The position numbers were made by a program, and so were the translations under genes. DNA of 64,000 nt from Ideonella_A sakaiensis_A (GTDB taxonomy: Bacteria > Pseudomonadota > Gammaproteobacteria > Burkholderiales > Burkholderiaceae_C), in contig NZ_CP182947.1 of NCBI RefSeq assembly GCF_048320135.1, positions 62,001 through 126,000 on the forward strand, in the 5' to 3' direction. The notes under the pieces are model-generated. The model did no database searches. It saw only the letters and a list, made by a program, of their open reading frames with translations, and had not been told where the DNA came from. Shown piece after piece: positions 1-7,926 of the stretch. Within the stretch, counting starts at the first letter, position 1. Each line of letters begins with the position of its first letter.

Positions 1-346
1 AGTCGACCGAATACAGCGACTGGTCCGGGTACATCTCGCCGTTGCTGTTGGCATCACCGGCGACCTGCCAGCCCGACAGGTAGATTGCCTTCAGCCCGGC
101 CTTGACCTGCTGCATCGCCTGGTTGCCGGTCAACGCGCCGAGCGTGTTGACGAACGGCTCGGTGTTGATCATGTTCCACAGCTTTTCGGCACCGCGCTTG
201 GCCAGCGTGTTGTCGATCTGCAGCGAGCCACGCAGGCGCACGACGTCGGCCGCGCTGTAGCCACGCTTGATGCCTTTCCAGCGCGGGTTTCCGGCCCAGT
301 CCTTCTCGAGGGCGGCAATCTGCTGTTCGCGGGTCTGTGTCGTCAT
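1..346 (-). CDS. aceA: Isocitrate lyase, N-terminal part (cut by window start)
   Basis: Glyoxylate-shunt enzyme that splits isocitrate into glyoxylate and succinate. Only about 115 N-terminal residues are present; the rest lies left of the window. The start MTTQTREQQIAALEKDWA and the following stretch with WKGIKRGYSAADVVRLRGS and LSGWQVAGDAN are typical of proteobacterial isocitrate lyase. The ATG at 346 is preceded by AAGGAG at good spacing. The catalytic KKCGH region is outside the window, so activity cannot be judged. Upstream lies an unusual palindrome array (427-449) likely to control it. Confidence 0.93.
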   Translation of the reverse strand, partial: MTTQTREQQIAALEKDWAGNPRWKGIKRGYSAADVVRLRGSLQIDNTLAKRGAEKLWNMINTEPFVNTLGALTGNQAMQQVKAGLKAIYLSGWQVAGDANSNGEMYPDQSLYSVD

Positions 347-426
347 GGAATCTCCTTGCGTGACTGGTTGAAGAAAAAAACGTCGATCTGTTGGCTTCAA
401 TGCTAGCTGGCTGCGCGGCGCTTGTG

Positions 427-449
427 AAGACTTATGTCTTATATAAGAC
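427..449. promoter_or_regulatory. Alternating palindrome array upstream of aceA
   Basis: Seen directly: three half-sites AAGAC-N4-GTCTT-N4-AAGAC, so two overlapping inverted repeats share the central GTCTT. The right-hand pair gives the perfect 14-mer GTCTTATATAAGAC. It sits about 80 bp upstream of the aceA ATG in an AT-rich patch and contains a TATAAG hexamer, so it probably overlaps the promoter. The binding protein is not known to me; a repressor or activator of the glyoxylate shunt is the natural inference. Confidence 0.6.
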
Positions 450-511
450 TAAAAATCTTTTCGTTTTAAATCAACGACTTGCGTTCAAGGTCCCATGATG
501 CGGAACGATCT

Positions 512-547
512 TCTCACAAAGTGAGAGCGTGGTGCTGCGGCGCAGCA
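512..547. terminator. Two short hairpins between the amidotransferase and aceA
   Basis: TCTCAC-aaa-GTGAGA (512-526) and TGCTGC-ggc-GCAGCA (533-547) are perfect short stems downstream of the amidotransferase stop (minus strand). There is no T-run, so these may be a weak or Rho-assisted end, not a classical terminator. Confidence 0.35.
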
Positions 548-597
548 TCCGCCTTTTGCACAATGCGGAATACGCGCTGTCTGATATGAAATGGCTC

Positions 598-1323
598 TCA
601 GCGACGGTTGCCGAGCCAGCGCGCGTAGATGGTTGCGGCAACCCGCTGCTGCGCCGCGAGCCGGGCAGCGGCACGTTCGTGGATCGCCACCGTGCTCTGT
701 ATCTGCGCATCCGGCATGCCGTCGCGAAGATGGCGCGCCGGGTCGTGTCCGGTGGTCCAGACCTTCAGCTTGGCCAGATCGAGCTCGATGTGGAACTGCA
801 TCGCCAGGTGCGGGCCGATGGCAAATGCCTGGTTGCGGCAGGCCGCATTGCCGGCCAGCCAGACCGCGCCGTGCGGCAGTTCGAAGGCTTCGCCGTGCCA
901 CTGGAAAATCTCCGGATCCGACTGCGCTGCATCACCGAACCAGTCGCCCGACTGTTCGGCCCAGTCGAGCCGGTGCCAGCCGATTTCCGGCCAGCGCGAC
1001 GCACCGACCCGCGCGCCGAGTGCGCGCGCCATCAGCTGCCCGCCGAGGCAGTGGCCGATCACCGGCACGCCGCGGTCCATCGCATCGAGGATCAGCGCTT
1101 CGCCGCGGCGCAGCGCCGGCAGATCGTCGTTGGCGCTCATCTCGCCGCCGAGCACCGCCAATGCGCTGTGTCCGGACAGGTCGCGGGGGTAGGCGTCGCC
1201 GTGGTCGCGCAGGTCCATTGTCTCGCGCTGCTGGGCAAGCCAGGTCGCCAGATAGGCCGGCCCGTCGTCTGGCAGGTGCTGCAGCACCAGCACCGGCTTT
1301 TGCTGTTGATTCATTGGCCGCAT
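598..1323 (-). CDS. Class I glutamine amidotransferase-like protein (GMP synthase GATase family)
   Basis: About 241 residues, a stand-alone triad-type glutamine amidotransferase. Nucleophile Cys92 lies in GHCLGGQ and the catalytic His178/Glu180 pair in QFHIE, so the hydrolase triad is intact. No synthetase domain is attached, so it is not GuaA. Start chosen at the ATG at 1323 because AAGGCG sits six bases upstream; the ATG at 1314 (MNQQQKP) is the alternative. It is divergent from the polyamine genes that begin at 1416, with only 92 bp between. Homologous stand-alone GATases occur near polyamine genes, which suggests but does not prove hydrolysis of a gamma-glutamyl compound. Confidence 0.8.
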   Translation of the reverse strand: MRPMNQQQKPVLVLQHLPDDGPAYLATWLAQQRETMDLRDHGDAYPRDLSGHSALAVLGGEMSANDDLPALRRGEALILDAMDRGVPVIGHCLGGQLMARALGARVGASRWPEIGWHRLDWAEQSGDWFGDAAQSDPEIFQWHGEAFELPHGAVWLAGNAACRNQAFAIGPHLAMQFHIELDLAKLKVWTTGHDPARHLRDGMPDAQIQSTVAIHERAAARLAAQQRVAATIYARWLGNRR

Positions 1324-1415
1324 TCTGAACGCCTTCGATCCTTGATGGTCTCGGGCGCAGCGGCCGCGGACGCCGTAGACTGCCGCATTGCCCGAATGCA
1401 CCACAAGGGAGCGCC

Positions 1416-2783
1416 ATGTACGACGAGAAGATCGACCAGAAGAACCACAACACAGCGGCAGCCGCCGAACCGGCCGCGCCACGGAAGATGGATGCCTTGT
1501 GGATGCCGTTTACCGCAAACCGCCAGTTCAAGCAGTCGCCGCGCCTGCTCGAGAAAGCGTCCGGCATGTATTTCACGACGCCCGAAGGCCGCCGCGTACT
1601 CGATGGCGTGGCCGGCTTGTGGTGCGTCAATGCCGGCCATGGGCGGCCGAAGATCGTCGACGCGATCCAGCGCCAGGCCGCCGAGATGGACTACGCGCCG
1701 CCGTTCAACATGGGGCACCCGAAGGCCTTCGAGCTCGCCGAGCGGCTGGTCAAGATCACGCCGCCCGGGCTCGACAAGGTGTTCTACGCCAACTCCGGCT
1801 CCGAGGCGGTCGAGACCGCATTGAAGATGGCAATCGCCTACCACCGGGTACGCGGCGAAGGCCAGCGCACGCGGCTGATCGGCCGCGAGCGCGGCTACCA
1901 CGGCGTCAATTTCGGCGGCATCTCGGTCGGCGGCATCGTTGCGAATCGCAAGATGTTCGGCCAATTGCTCGGCGGCGTCGATCACATCCGCCATACCCAC
2001 GACCTGCAGCGCAATGCATTCAGCAAGGGGCAGCCTGCGCACGGGGCCGAACTGGCCGACGACCTCGAGCGGCTGATCGCGCTGCACGATGCATCGACGA
2101 TCGCCGCGGTGATCGTCGAGCCGGTCGCCGGTTCGACCGGCGTGCTGATCCCGCCACAGGGCTACCTGCAGCGGCTGCGCGAGATCTGCGACAAACACGG
2201 CATCCTGCTGATCTTCGACGAGGTGATCACCGGTTTCGGCCGCCTCGGTGCGCCGTTTGCGGCAAGCCGTTTCGGCGTCACCCCGGACCTGATGACGGTG
2301 GCCAAGGGCATCACCAACGGCAGCGTGCCGATGGGTGCGGTATTTGCCCGCAGCTTCATTCACGATGCCTTCATGTCGGGCCCGCCGCACCTGATCGAGT
2401 TTTTCCACGGCTATACCTATTCGGGCCACCCACTGGCCTGCGCCGCCGGCCTCGGCACGCTCGACACCTATGCCGAAGAAGATCTGCTGACCCGCGGCAG
2501 CCGGCTCGAGGGGCAGTTCGAAGCCGCAGTGCACGGTCTGCGCGAGTTGCCGAACGTGATCGACATCCGCAACATCGGGCTGGTGGCCGGCATCGAGCTC
2601 GAGCCGATTGCCGGCGAACCGGGCAATCGCGCGTTTTCGGTTTTTCTCGATTGCTGGGAACAAGGCGTGATGGTCCGCACGACCGGCGACACCGTCGCAC
2701 TGTCGCCACCGCTGATAATCGAGCCTGAAGAAATCGAACGGATCGTCGACGCGGTCGCGAAGGCGATCCGCCGCGCGGCCTGA
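1416..2783 (+). CDS. Omega-amino acid:pyruvate aminotransferase (class III, PLP)
   Basis: Class III PLP transaminase of 455 residues, similar to beta-alanine:pyruvate transaminases. The PLP lysine is Lys297 in VAKGITNG, the pyridine-binding Asp268 is in IFDEVITGFGR, and the phosphate-binding SGSE is at 127-130. AGGGAG precedes the ATG. It is the first gene of the polyamine island, followed by puuD 19 bp later. Likely role: moving amino groups from omega-amines or beta-alanine (formed from spermidine or spermine) to pyruvate. Distinct from the SpuC-like paralogue at 5182, so two related transaminases with different substrates are expected. Confidence 0.88.
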   Translation: MYDEKIDQKNHNTAAAAEPAAPRKMDALWMPFTANRQFKQSPRLLEKASGMYFTTPEGRRVLDGVAGLWCVNAGHGRPKIVDAIQRQAAEMDYAPPFNMGHPKAFELAERLVKITPPGLDKVFYANSGSEAVETALKMAIAYHRVRGEGQRTRLIGRERGYHGVNFGGISVGGIVANRKMFGQLLGGVDHIRHTHDLQRNAFSKGQPAHGAELADDLERLIALHDASTIAAVIVEPVAGSTGVLIPPQGYLQRLREICDKHGILLIFDEVITGFGRLGAPFAASRFGVTPDLMTVAKGITNGSVPMGAVFARSFIHDAFMSGPPHLIEFFHGYTYSGHPLACAAGLGTLDTYAEEDLLTRGSRLEGQFEAAVHGLRELPNVIDIRNIGLVAGIELEPIAGEPGNRAFSVFLDCWEQGVMVRTTGDTVALSPPLIIEPEEIERIVDAVAKAIRRAA

Positions 2784-2802
2784 TGCCGCCGAGAGAGCGC
2801 CT

Positions 2803-3636
2803 TTGAACCACCCTCACCCACCGTTTGCGGATCAGGACAGCGGCCGATCGGCCGCGCCGGTCGTGCTGGTGCCGGCGTGCAACCGTCTGCTCGGCGAGCA
2901 TCCGTTCCATGTCGTCGGCAAGAAATATGTCGAGGCGGTGCGGATCGCCGGCGGCCTGCCGCTGGTGATTCCGAGCGCATCAGCCGACGAGATCGACAGC
3001 TACCTCGCACTGGCCGACGGCGTCTTCCTGACCGGCTCGCCGTCGAATGTCCATCCGGAACATTTCGGCGAGGAGGTGCTCGACCCGAGCCTGCCGCTCG
3101 ACCGCGAGCGCGATGTCTGGACGCTGCCGCTGATCCGCAGCTGCCTGCAGCGCGGCATCCCGCTGCTGGCGATCTGCCGCGGCCTGCAGGAAACGAATGT
3201 CGCGCTCGGCGGCAGCCTGCTGCAGGCGGTTCAGCTGAGCCCCGGGCGCCACGAACATCGCGGCGCCGGCGGCCGCAGCGGTGCCCCGGCGGCCGAGGTG
3301 TATGGCGTGGCACATCCGATCGAGGTCGTTCCCGGCGGGCTGCTCGAGGAGGTATTGGGCCGCGGCAGCATCCACGTCAATTCGGTGCACGGCCAGGGCG
3401 TCGGCCGGCTCGCCGACGGCTTGCGTGTCGAGGCGACAGCGCCCGATGGCCTCGTCGAGGCCTTCTCGATGCCGAGTGCGGCCGCCTTCAACCTGTGTGT
3501 GCAATGGCACCCGGAATGGCAGGCCGTCGACAATCCCGATTCGGTCCGGCTGTTCAAGGCCTTCGGAGCGGCCTGCGCGGCGCACCGCAGGCAACGGGTC
3601 ACCGCTGACGCTGCGGCGCCCTCTTCCGGCCGCTGA
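2803..3636 (+). CDS. puuD: Gamma-glutamyl-gamma-aminobutyrate hydrolase (peptidase C26)
   Basis: Hydrolyses gamma-glutamyl-GABA to glutamate and GABA, the last step of the Puu putrescine pathway. The protein has 277 residues with the class I amidotransferase fold: nucleophile Cys125 in AICRGLQE, and His236/Glu238 in VQWHPEW. The start is a TTG at 2803 preceded by GAGAG; no ATG or GTG fits before conserved VLVPACNR. It lies between the transaminase and puuA on the same strand with short gaps, consistent with one operon. Confidence 0.9.
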   Translation: MNHPHPPFADQDSGRSAAPVVLVPACNRLLGEHPFHVVGKKYVEAVRIAGGLPLVIPSASADEIDSYLALADGVFLTGSPSNVHPEHFGEEVLDPSLPLDRERDVWTLPLIRSCLQRGIPLLAICRGLQETNVALGGSLLQAVQLSPGRHEHRGAGGRSGAPAAEVYGVAHPIEVVPGGLLEEVLGRGSIHVNSVHGQGVGRLADGLRVEATAPDGLVEAFSMPSAAAFNLCVQWHPEWQAVDNPDSVRLFKAFGAACAAHRRQRVTADAAAPSSGR

Positions 3637-3678
3637 CGGCCCGGCGTCTCAGCGCGTCGTTTTTCAAGGCATCTTTCC

Positions 3679-5046
3679 ATGGTCTCCCGAGACAATTTCA
3701 CCTTCAGCGAACTCGAGCAGTGGCTCGACGAGCATGGCGTCACCGAGGTCGAGTGCCTGGTGCCCGACCTGACCGGCGTCGCGCGCGGCAAGATCATGCC
3801 GCGCGGCAAGTTCACCGAGGACCGCGGCATGCGGCTGCCGGAGGCGGTCGTCGCGATGGGCGTGACCGGCGAATTTCCGACCGAGGGGCCTTATTACGAC
3901 GTGATCAGCCCGACCGACCAGGACATGCACCTGCGCCCGGATCCGAGCTCGGTGCGCATCGTGCCGTGGGCCAGCGATCCGACCGCGCAGGTCATCCACG
4001 ACTGCTTCGACAAGAACGGCAAGCTGATCCCGTTCGCGCCGCGTTCGGTGCTGCGCCACGTCTGCGACCTGTACGCCGCCGAAGGCTGGGAGCCGATCGT
4101 GGCACCTGAGCTCGAGTTCTACCTGGTTGCCCGCAACCCCGACCCCGACGTGCCGCTGAAGGCGCCGATCGGCCGCAGCGGCCGCGCCGAAACCTCGCGC
4201 CAGGCGTATTCGATCGATGCGGTGAACGAATTCGATCCGCTGTTCGAGGATGTCTATTCGTACTGCGAGAAGATGCAGCTGAATGTCGACACGCTGATCC
4301 ACGAGATCGGTGCCGGCCAGATGGAGATCAACTTCTTCCACGCCCATCCGCTCGGACTGGCCGACGAGGTGTTCTTCTTCAAGCGCACGCTGCGCGAGGC
4401 GGCGATGCGCCACGACATGTTCGCGACCTTCATGGCGAAACCGATCGCCGGCGAGCCGGGCAGCTCGATGCACGTGCACCAGAGCATCGTCGACAAGGCG
4501 AGCGGCCGCAACATCTTCAGCAACGAGGACGGCAGCCCGAGCAAGGAGTTCTACTGGTATATCGGCGGCCTGCAAAAGTATGTGCCGGCGGCGATGGCGA
4601 TCTTCGCGCCGTATGTCAACAGCTACCGGCGGCTGGTGCGTTCGACGGCTGCGCCGATCAATATCCAGTGGGGCACCGACAACCGCACCGTCGGCATCCG
4701 TTCGCCGGTTGCGACGCCGGTCGCGCGGCGGGTCGAGAACCGCGTCAGCGGCGCCGACGCGAACCCGTATGCCGCGCTCGCCGCAACGCTGGCCTGTGGC
4801 TATCTCGGGATCAAGAAACAGATCGAGCCGACGCCGGAATGCAAGGGCGACGCCTACCTCGGCGACTACGGGCTGCCGCGCAGCCTCGGCGAGGCGCTGG
4901 CGCTGCTGCGCGACGAAACCGACCTCGCCGACGTACTCGGCCGCGCCTTCGTGACCGTCTACACCGAGGTCAAGGAGGTCGAATATGCCGAATTCATGAA
5001 GGTGATCTCGCCGTGGGAGCGGGAGCACCTTCTCCTCCATGTATAG
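3679..5046 (+). CDS. puuA: Gamma-glutamylputrescine synthetase (glutamine synthetase family)
   Basis: ATP-dependent ligase joining glutamate to putrescine. Length 455 with glutamine synthetase beta-Grasp N-terminus (VECLVPDLTGVARGK) and the ATP-grasp-like catalytic domain with GAGQMEINF, SSMHVHQS and NRTVGIRSP motifs. The lack of the adenylylation-tyrosine tail and the 'DLTGVARGKIMP' start mark the PuuA/GlnA-like group, not true GlnA. Context with puuD, puuC and a putrescine importer makes polyamine substrate assignment strong, though exact specificity (putrescine or other amines) is inferred. Confidence 0.9.
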   Translation: MVSRDNFTFSELEQWLDEHGVTEVECLVPDLTGVARGKIMPRGKFTEDRGMRLPEAVVAMGVTGEFPTEGPYYDVISPTDQDMHLRPDPSSVRIVPWASDPTAQVIHDCFDKNGKLIPFAPRSVLRHVCDLYAAEGWEPIVAPELEFYLVARNPDPDVPLKAPIGRSGRAETSRQAYSIDAVNEFDPLFEDVYSYCEKMQLNVDTLIHEIGAGQMEINFFHAHPLGLADEVFFFKRTLREAAMRHDMFATFMAKPIAGEPGSSMHVHQSIVDKASGRNIFSNEDGSPSKEFYWYIGGLQKYVPAAMAIFAPYVNSYRRLVRSTAAPINIQWGTDNRTVGIRSPVATPVARRVENRVSGADANPYAALAATLACGYLGIKKQIEPTPECKGDAYLGDYGLPRSLGEALALLRDETDLADVLGRAFVTVYTEVKEVEYAEFMKVISPWEREHLLLHV

Positions 5047-5152
5047 GGCCCCCCAGTCGCTGCGCTCCTGCCCCCAAGGGGCGCCCCCCATCGGCCCGGC
5101 AGAGCCGGATCCTCGGGGGTGGCTTGATAAACGCTTCGCTGCGCTCGCTTAC
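5047..5152. repeat. GC-rich intergenic element, REP-like
   Basis: The gap between puuA and spuC holds C-runs, a CCCCCAAGGGGCGCC dyad-like core and two copies of TCGCTGCGCTC (5057-5067 and 5136-5146). This style of 'CCCCCAGTCGCTGCGCTC' spacer is common between betaproteobacterial genes. It may act as an attenuator or RNA processing site. Only one full copy is in the window, so its repeat status across the genome is inferred. Confidence 0.5.
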
Positions 5153-5181
5153 CTGAAAACCGTACTTTTTCACTGACCTTC

Positions 5182-6576
5182 ATGGCCGAAACGACCACTT
5201 CTTCCGAGCGCAGCACAGCCGACTGGCAGGCCGCCGATGCGGCGCACTTTCTGCATCCGTTCACCGACTTCAAGGCATTGGCGGCGAAGGGGTCGCGGGT
5301 GATCGTCAAGGGCGACAACATCTATTTGTGGGACAGCGAAGGGCACAAGATGCTCGACGCGATGTCCGGGCTGTGGTGCGTCAATGTCGGTTATGGGCGC
5401 GAGGAGCTGATCGATGCGGCGACGCGGCAGCTGAAGGAGCTGCCGTTCTACAACAGCTTTTTCCAGACCAGCAATCCGCGCGCGATCGAGCTCGCCGAAC
5501 TGCTTGCCGAGATCTCGCCGCCCGGATTCAGCCACAGCTTCTTCACCGGCTCGGGCTCCGAATCGATCGACACGATCGTCCGCATGGTTCGCCGCTACTG
5601 GGACATCAAGGGGCAGCCGGCGCGGCAGCACATCATCAGCCGCAACAACGCCTACCACGGCTCGACGATGGCCGGCGCCTCGCTCGGCGGCATGAGCGGC
5701 ATGCACGAACAAGGCGGGCTGCCGATCCCCGGCATCAGCCACATCGAGCAGCCGTTCTGGTTCGGCGTCGGCCAGGGCACCGACCGCGAGGAATTCGGCC
5801 GCAAGGCGGCCTCGTGGCTGGAGGCGCGGATCCTGAAGATCGGCGCCGACAAGGTCGCCGCCTTCATCGGCGAGCCGGTGCAGGGCGCCGGCGGCGTGAT
5901 CGTGCCGCCGGCGAGTTACTGGCCCGAGATCCAGCGCATCTGCGACAAGTACGGCATCCTGCTGATCTCCGACGAAGTGATCTGCGGTTTCGGCCGCACC
6001 GGCAACTGGTTCGGCTGCCAGACGATGGGTTTCAAGCCGGACCTGATGACCTTCGCAAAAGGCATCACCTCCGGCTATATCCCGCTCGGTGGCGTGCTCG
6101 TCGGCGACAAGGTCGCCCGGGTGCTGATCGAGGAAGGCGGCGAATTCAACCACGGCTACACCTACAGCGGGCACCCGGTGGCCTGTGCGGTCGCGGTCGA
6201 AAACCTGCGGCTGATCCGGCGCGAAGGCCTGGTCGAGCGGGTGCGCGACGATGTTGGCCCCTATCTGGCCGAAGGTCTGGCCGCGATCGAGAACCACCCG
6301 CTGGTCGGCGAAGTGCAGAGCTGCGGGCTGATGGCCGCGATGCAGCTGGTCAAGGACAAGGCAAATTCGACCTGTTTCGACTCTGACGTCGACGTCGGGA
6401 TGATCTGCCGGACGATCTGTTTCGAGATCGGCCTGGTGATGCGGGCGGTCGGTGACCGGATGATCATCGCGCCGCCGCTGGTGATCACGCGAGCGCAGAT
6501 CGACGAGATGGTCGGGCTGATCCGCACCGCACTCGACCGCACGCTCGAGGAACTGAAGCGCCGCGGCGCCGTCTGA
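5182..6576 (+). CDS. spuC: Putrescine/polyamine:pyruvate aminotransferase (SpuC-like)
   Basis: Class III PLP aminotransferase of 464 residues. Lys293 in FAKGITSGYIPLG binds PLP; Asp264 in ISDEVICGFGRTG contacts the pyridine nitrogen; GSGSES lies at 123-128. The N-terminal LHPFTDF and the closing pattern match putrescine:pyruvate transaminases. It would convert putrescine directly to 4-aminobutanal, an alternative to the PuuA route encoded next to it. Placed between puuA and the potF binding protein, same strand. Confidence 0.88.
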   Translation: MAETTTSSERSTADWQAADAAHFLHPFTDFKALAAKGSRVIVKGDNIYLWDSEGHKMLDAMSGLWCVNVGYGREELIDAATRQLKELPFYNSFFQTSNPRAIELAELLAEISPPGFSHSFFTGSGSESIDTIVRMVRRYWDIKGQPARQHIISRNNAYHGSTMAGASLGGMSGMHEQGGLPIPGISHIEQPFWFGVGQGTDREEFGRKAASWLEARILKIGADKVAAFIGEPVQGAGGVIVPPASYWPEIQRICDKYGILLISDEVICGFGRTGNWFGCQTMGFKPDLMTFAKGITSGYIPLGGVLVGDKVARVLIEEGGEFNHGYTYSGHPVACAVAVENLRLIRREGLVERVRDDVGPYLAEGLAAIENHPLVGEVQSCGLMAAMQLVKDKANSTCFDSDVDVGMICRTICFEIGLVMRAVGDRMIIAPPLVITRAQIDEMVGLIRTALDRTLEELKRRGAV

Positions 6577-6730
6577 GCCACGGCGTCTGGCACGGCGATT
6601 GCGGGTTGCCGCTGATGCAGCCCGTGCGGACGCTGCCGTGGACAGCCGCCCGCCGAGGGTGGCTAGACTTGCAACCTGGAGTTCGCGTCAGACGAACCGA
6701 TACCTGTTGACTTCGACAAAAGGACGAGCC

Positions 6731-7858
6731 ATGAAAACCCGTTTCCGGAACAACATGTTTGCCAGCGTGGTGGCGCTGTTTGCCGCTTCAAGCGCAAGCC
6801 TGTCGGCCGTGCCGGCCAGCGCCGCCGAGCCGAAGGTGCTCAACATCTACAACTGGTCGGACTACATAGCCGACGACACGATTGCCAATTTCGAGAAGGA
6901 AACCGGCATCAAGGTCCGCTACGACAATTTCGACAACAACGAAATCCTGCACGCCAAGCTGGTTGCCGGCAAATCGGGCTACGACATCGTTGTGCCGACC
7001 GTCTACTGGGCCAAGGTGCAGGCCGAAGGCGGGCTGCTGCAAAAACTCGACAAGAGCAAGATCCCGAATCTGAAGAACCTGCAGCCGTCGGTGCAGGCGC
7101 AGGTGGCCAAGCTCGATCCGGGCAACCAGCATGCGGTCGTCTGGCTGTGGGGCTATACGACGGTGGGCATCAATGTCGACAAGGTCAAGGCGGCGCTCGG
7201 CAACATGCCGATGCCGGAAAACGCCTGGGACCTGATCTTCAAGCCCGAATATGTGTCGAAGCTGAAAAGCTGCGGCGTCAGCGTGCTCGATTCCGCCACC
7301 GAGGTGATTCCGGCGGCGCTGCGCTACCTCGGCAAGCCGGGCTTCAGCAAGAATGTCGCCGACTACAAGGAGGTCGGGCCGCTGCTGAAATCGATCCGTC
7401 CGCACGTGACGCTGTTCAGCTCGTCGGGCTACATCAACGACATGGCCAACGGCTCGATCTGCGTCGCGCTCGGCTGGTCGGGCGACATGAGCATCGCCCG
7501 CCAGCGTGCGATCGATGGCAAGACAGGCCAGAAGATCGAGGTGCTGGTTCCGAAAACCGGCGCGGTGCTGATCTTCGACGTGATGGTGATCCCGAAGGAT
7601 GCGCCGCATCCGGAGAATGCGCACAAGTTCATCAACTACATCCTGCGCCCGGAAGTCCATGCGTCGCTGACGAACAAGGTTTTCTATGCGAACCCGAACA
7701 AGGAATCGCGCAAGTTCGTGAAGAAGGAGATCGCGGACAATCCGACGGTTTTCCTGAGCGACGAGGACATGGCCCGCATGGAAGCACCCGACTCGATGAC
7801 CAACGACGTCCGGCGTGCGATGACGCGGGCCTTCACGACCTTCAAGTCAGGGCTTTGA
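6731..7858 (+). CDS. potF: Periplasmic polyamine-binding protein of the Pot ABC importer
   Basis: Extracellular solute-binding protein of 375 residues. The ATG at 6731 follows AAAAGGA and starts a signal peptide ending near PASAA (residues 28-32). The mature start VLNIYNWSDYIA is the hallmark of PotD/PotF/SpuD proteins, with polyamine-site residues in WSDY and the later GWSGDM. An upstream in-frame extension exists but lacks a ribosome site and would bury the signal peptide. It supplies putrescine/spermidine to the PotGHI complex encoded directly downstream. Confidence 0.93.
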   Translation: MKTRFRNNMFASVVALFAASSASLSAVPASAAEPKVLNIYNWSDYIADDTIANFEKETGIKVRYDNFDNNEILHAKLVAGKSGYDIVVPTVYWAKVQAEGGLLQKLDKSKIPNLKNLQPSVQAQVAKLDPGNQHAVVWLWGYTTVGINVDKVKAALGNMPMPENAWDLIFKPEYVSKLKSCGVSVLDSATEVIPAALRYLGKPGFSKNVADYKEVGPLLKSIRPHVTLFSSSGYINDMANGSICVALGWSGDMSIARQRAIDGKTGQKIEVLVPKTGAVLIFDVMVIPKDAPHPENAHKFINYILRPEVHASLTNKVFYANPNKESRKFVKKEIADNPTVFLSDEDMARMEAPDSMTNDVRRAMTRAFTTFKSGL

Positions 7859-7864
7859 TCGAAT

Positions 7865-7904
7865 CGGTCCGGTGCCGGCGTGCCTGACGCGCCGCGCCGG
7901 ACCG
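7865..7904 (+). promoter_or_regulatory. Intercistronic stem-loop between potF and potG
   Basis: CGGTCCGG (7865-7872) pairs perfectly with CCGGACCG (7897-7904), and an inner GGCG/CGCC pair extends the stem. There is no T-run. Such hairpins after binding-protein genes commonly stabilise the upstream message and reduce expression of the membrane genes; that role is inferred here. Confidence 0.55.
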
Positions 7905-7926
7905 TGCACGTTGTCGGAGGGAATCG

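Noticed and set aside
529..1824. Long plus-strand open frame opposite the amidotransferase and into the transaminase
   Set aside because: Antisense frame kept open by high GC; low-complexity Arg/Pro-rich protein with no motifs, opposite a gene with an intact triad.
6599..6730. N-terminal extension of the polyamine-binding protein
   Set aside because: It would place the signal peptide internally; the ATG at 6731 has AAAAGGA upstream.
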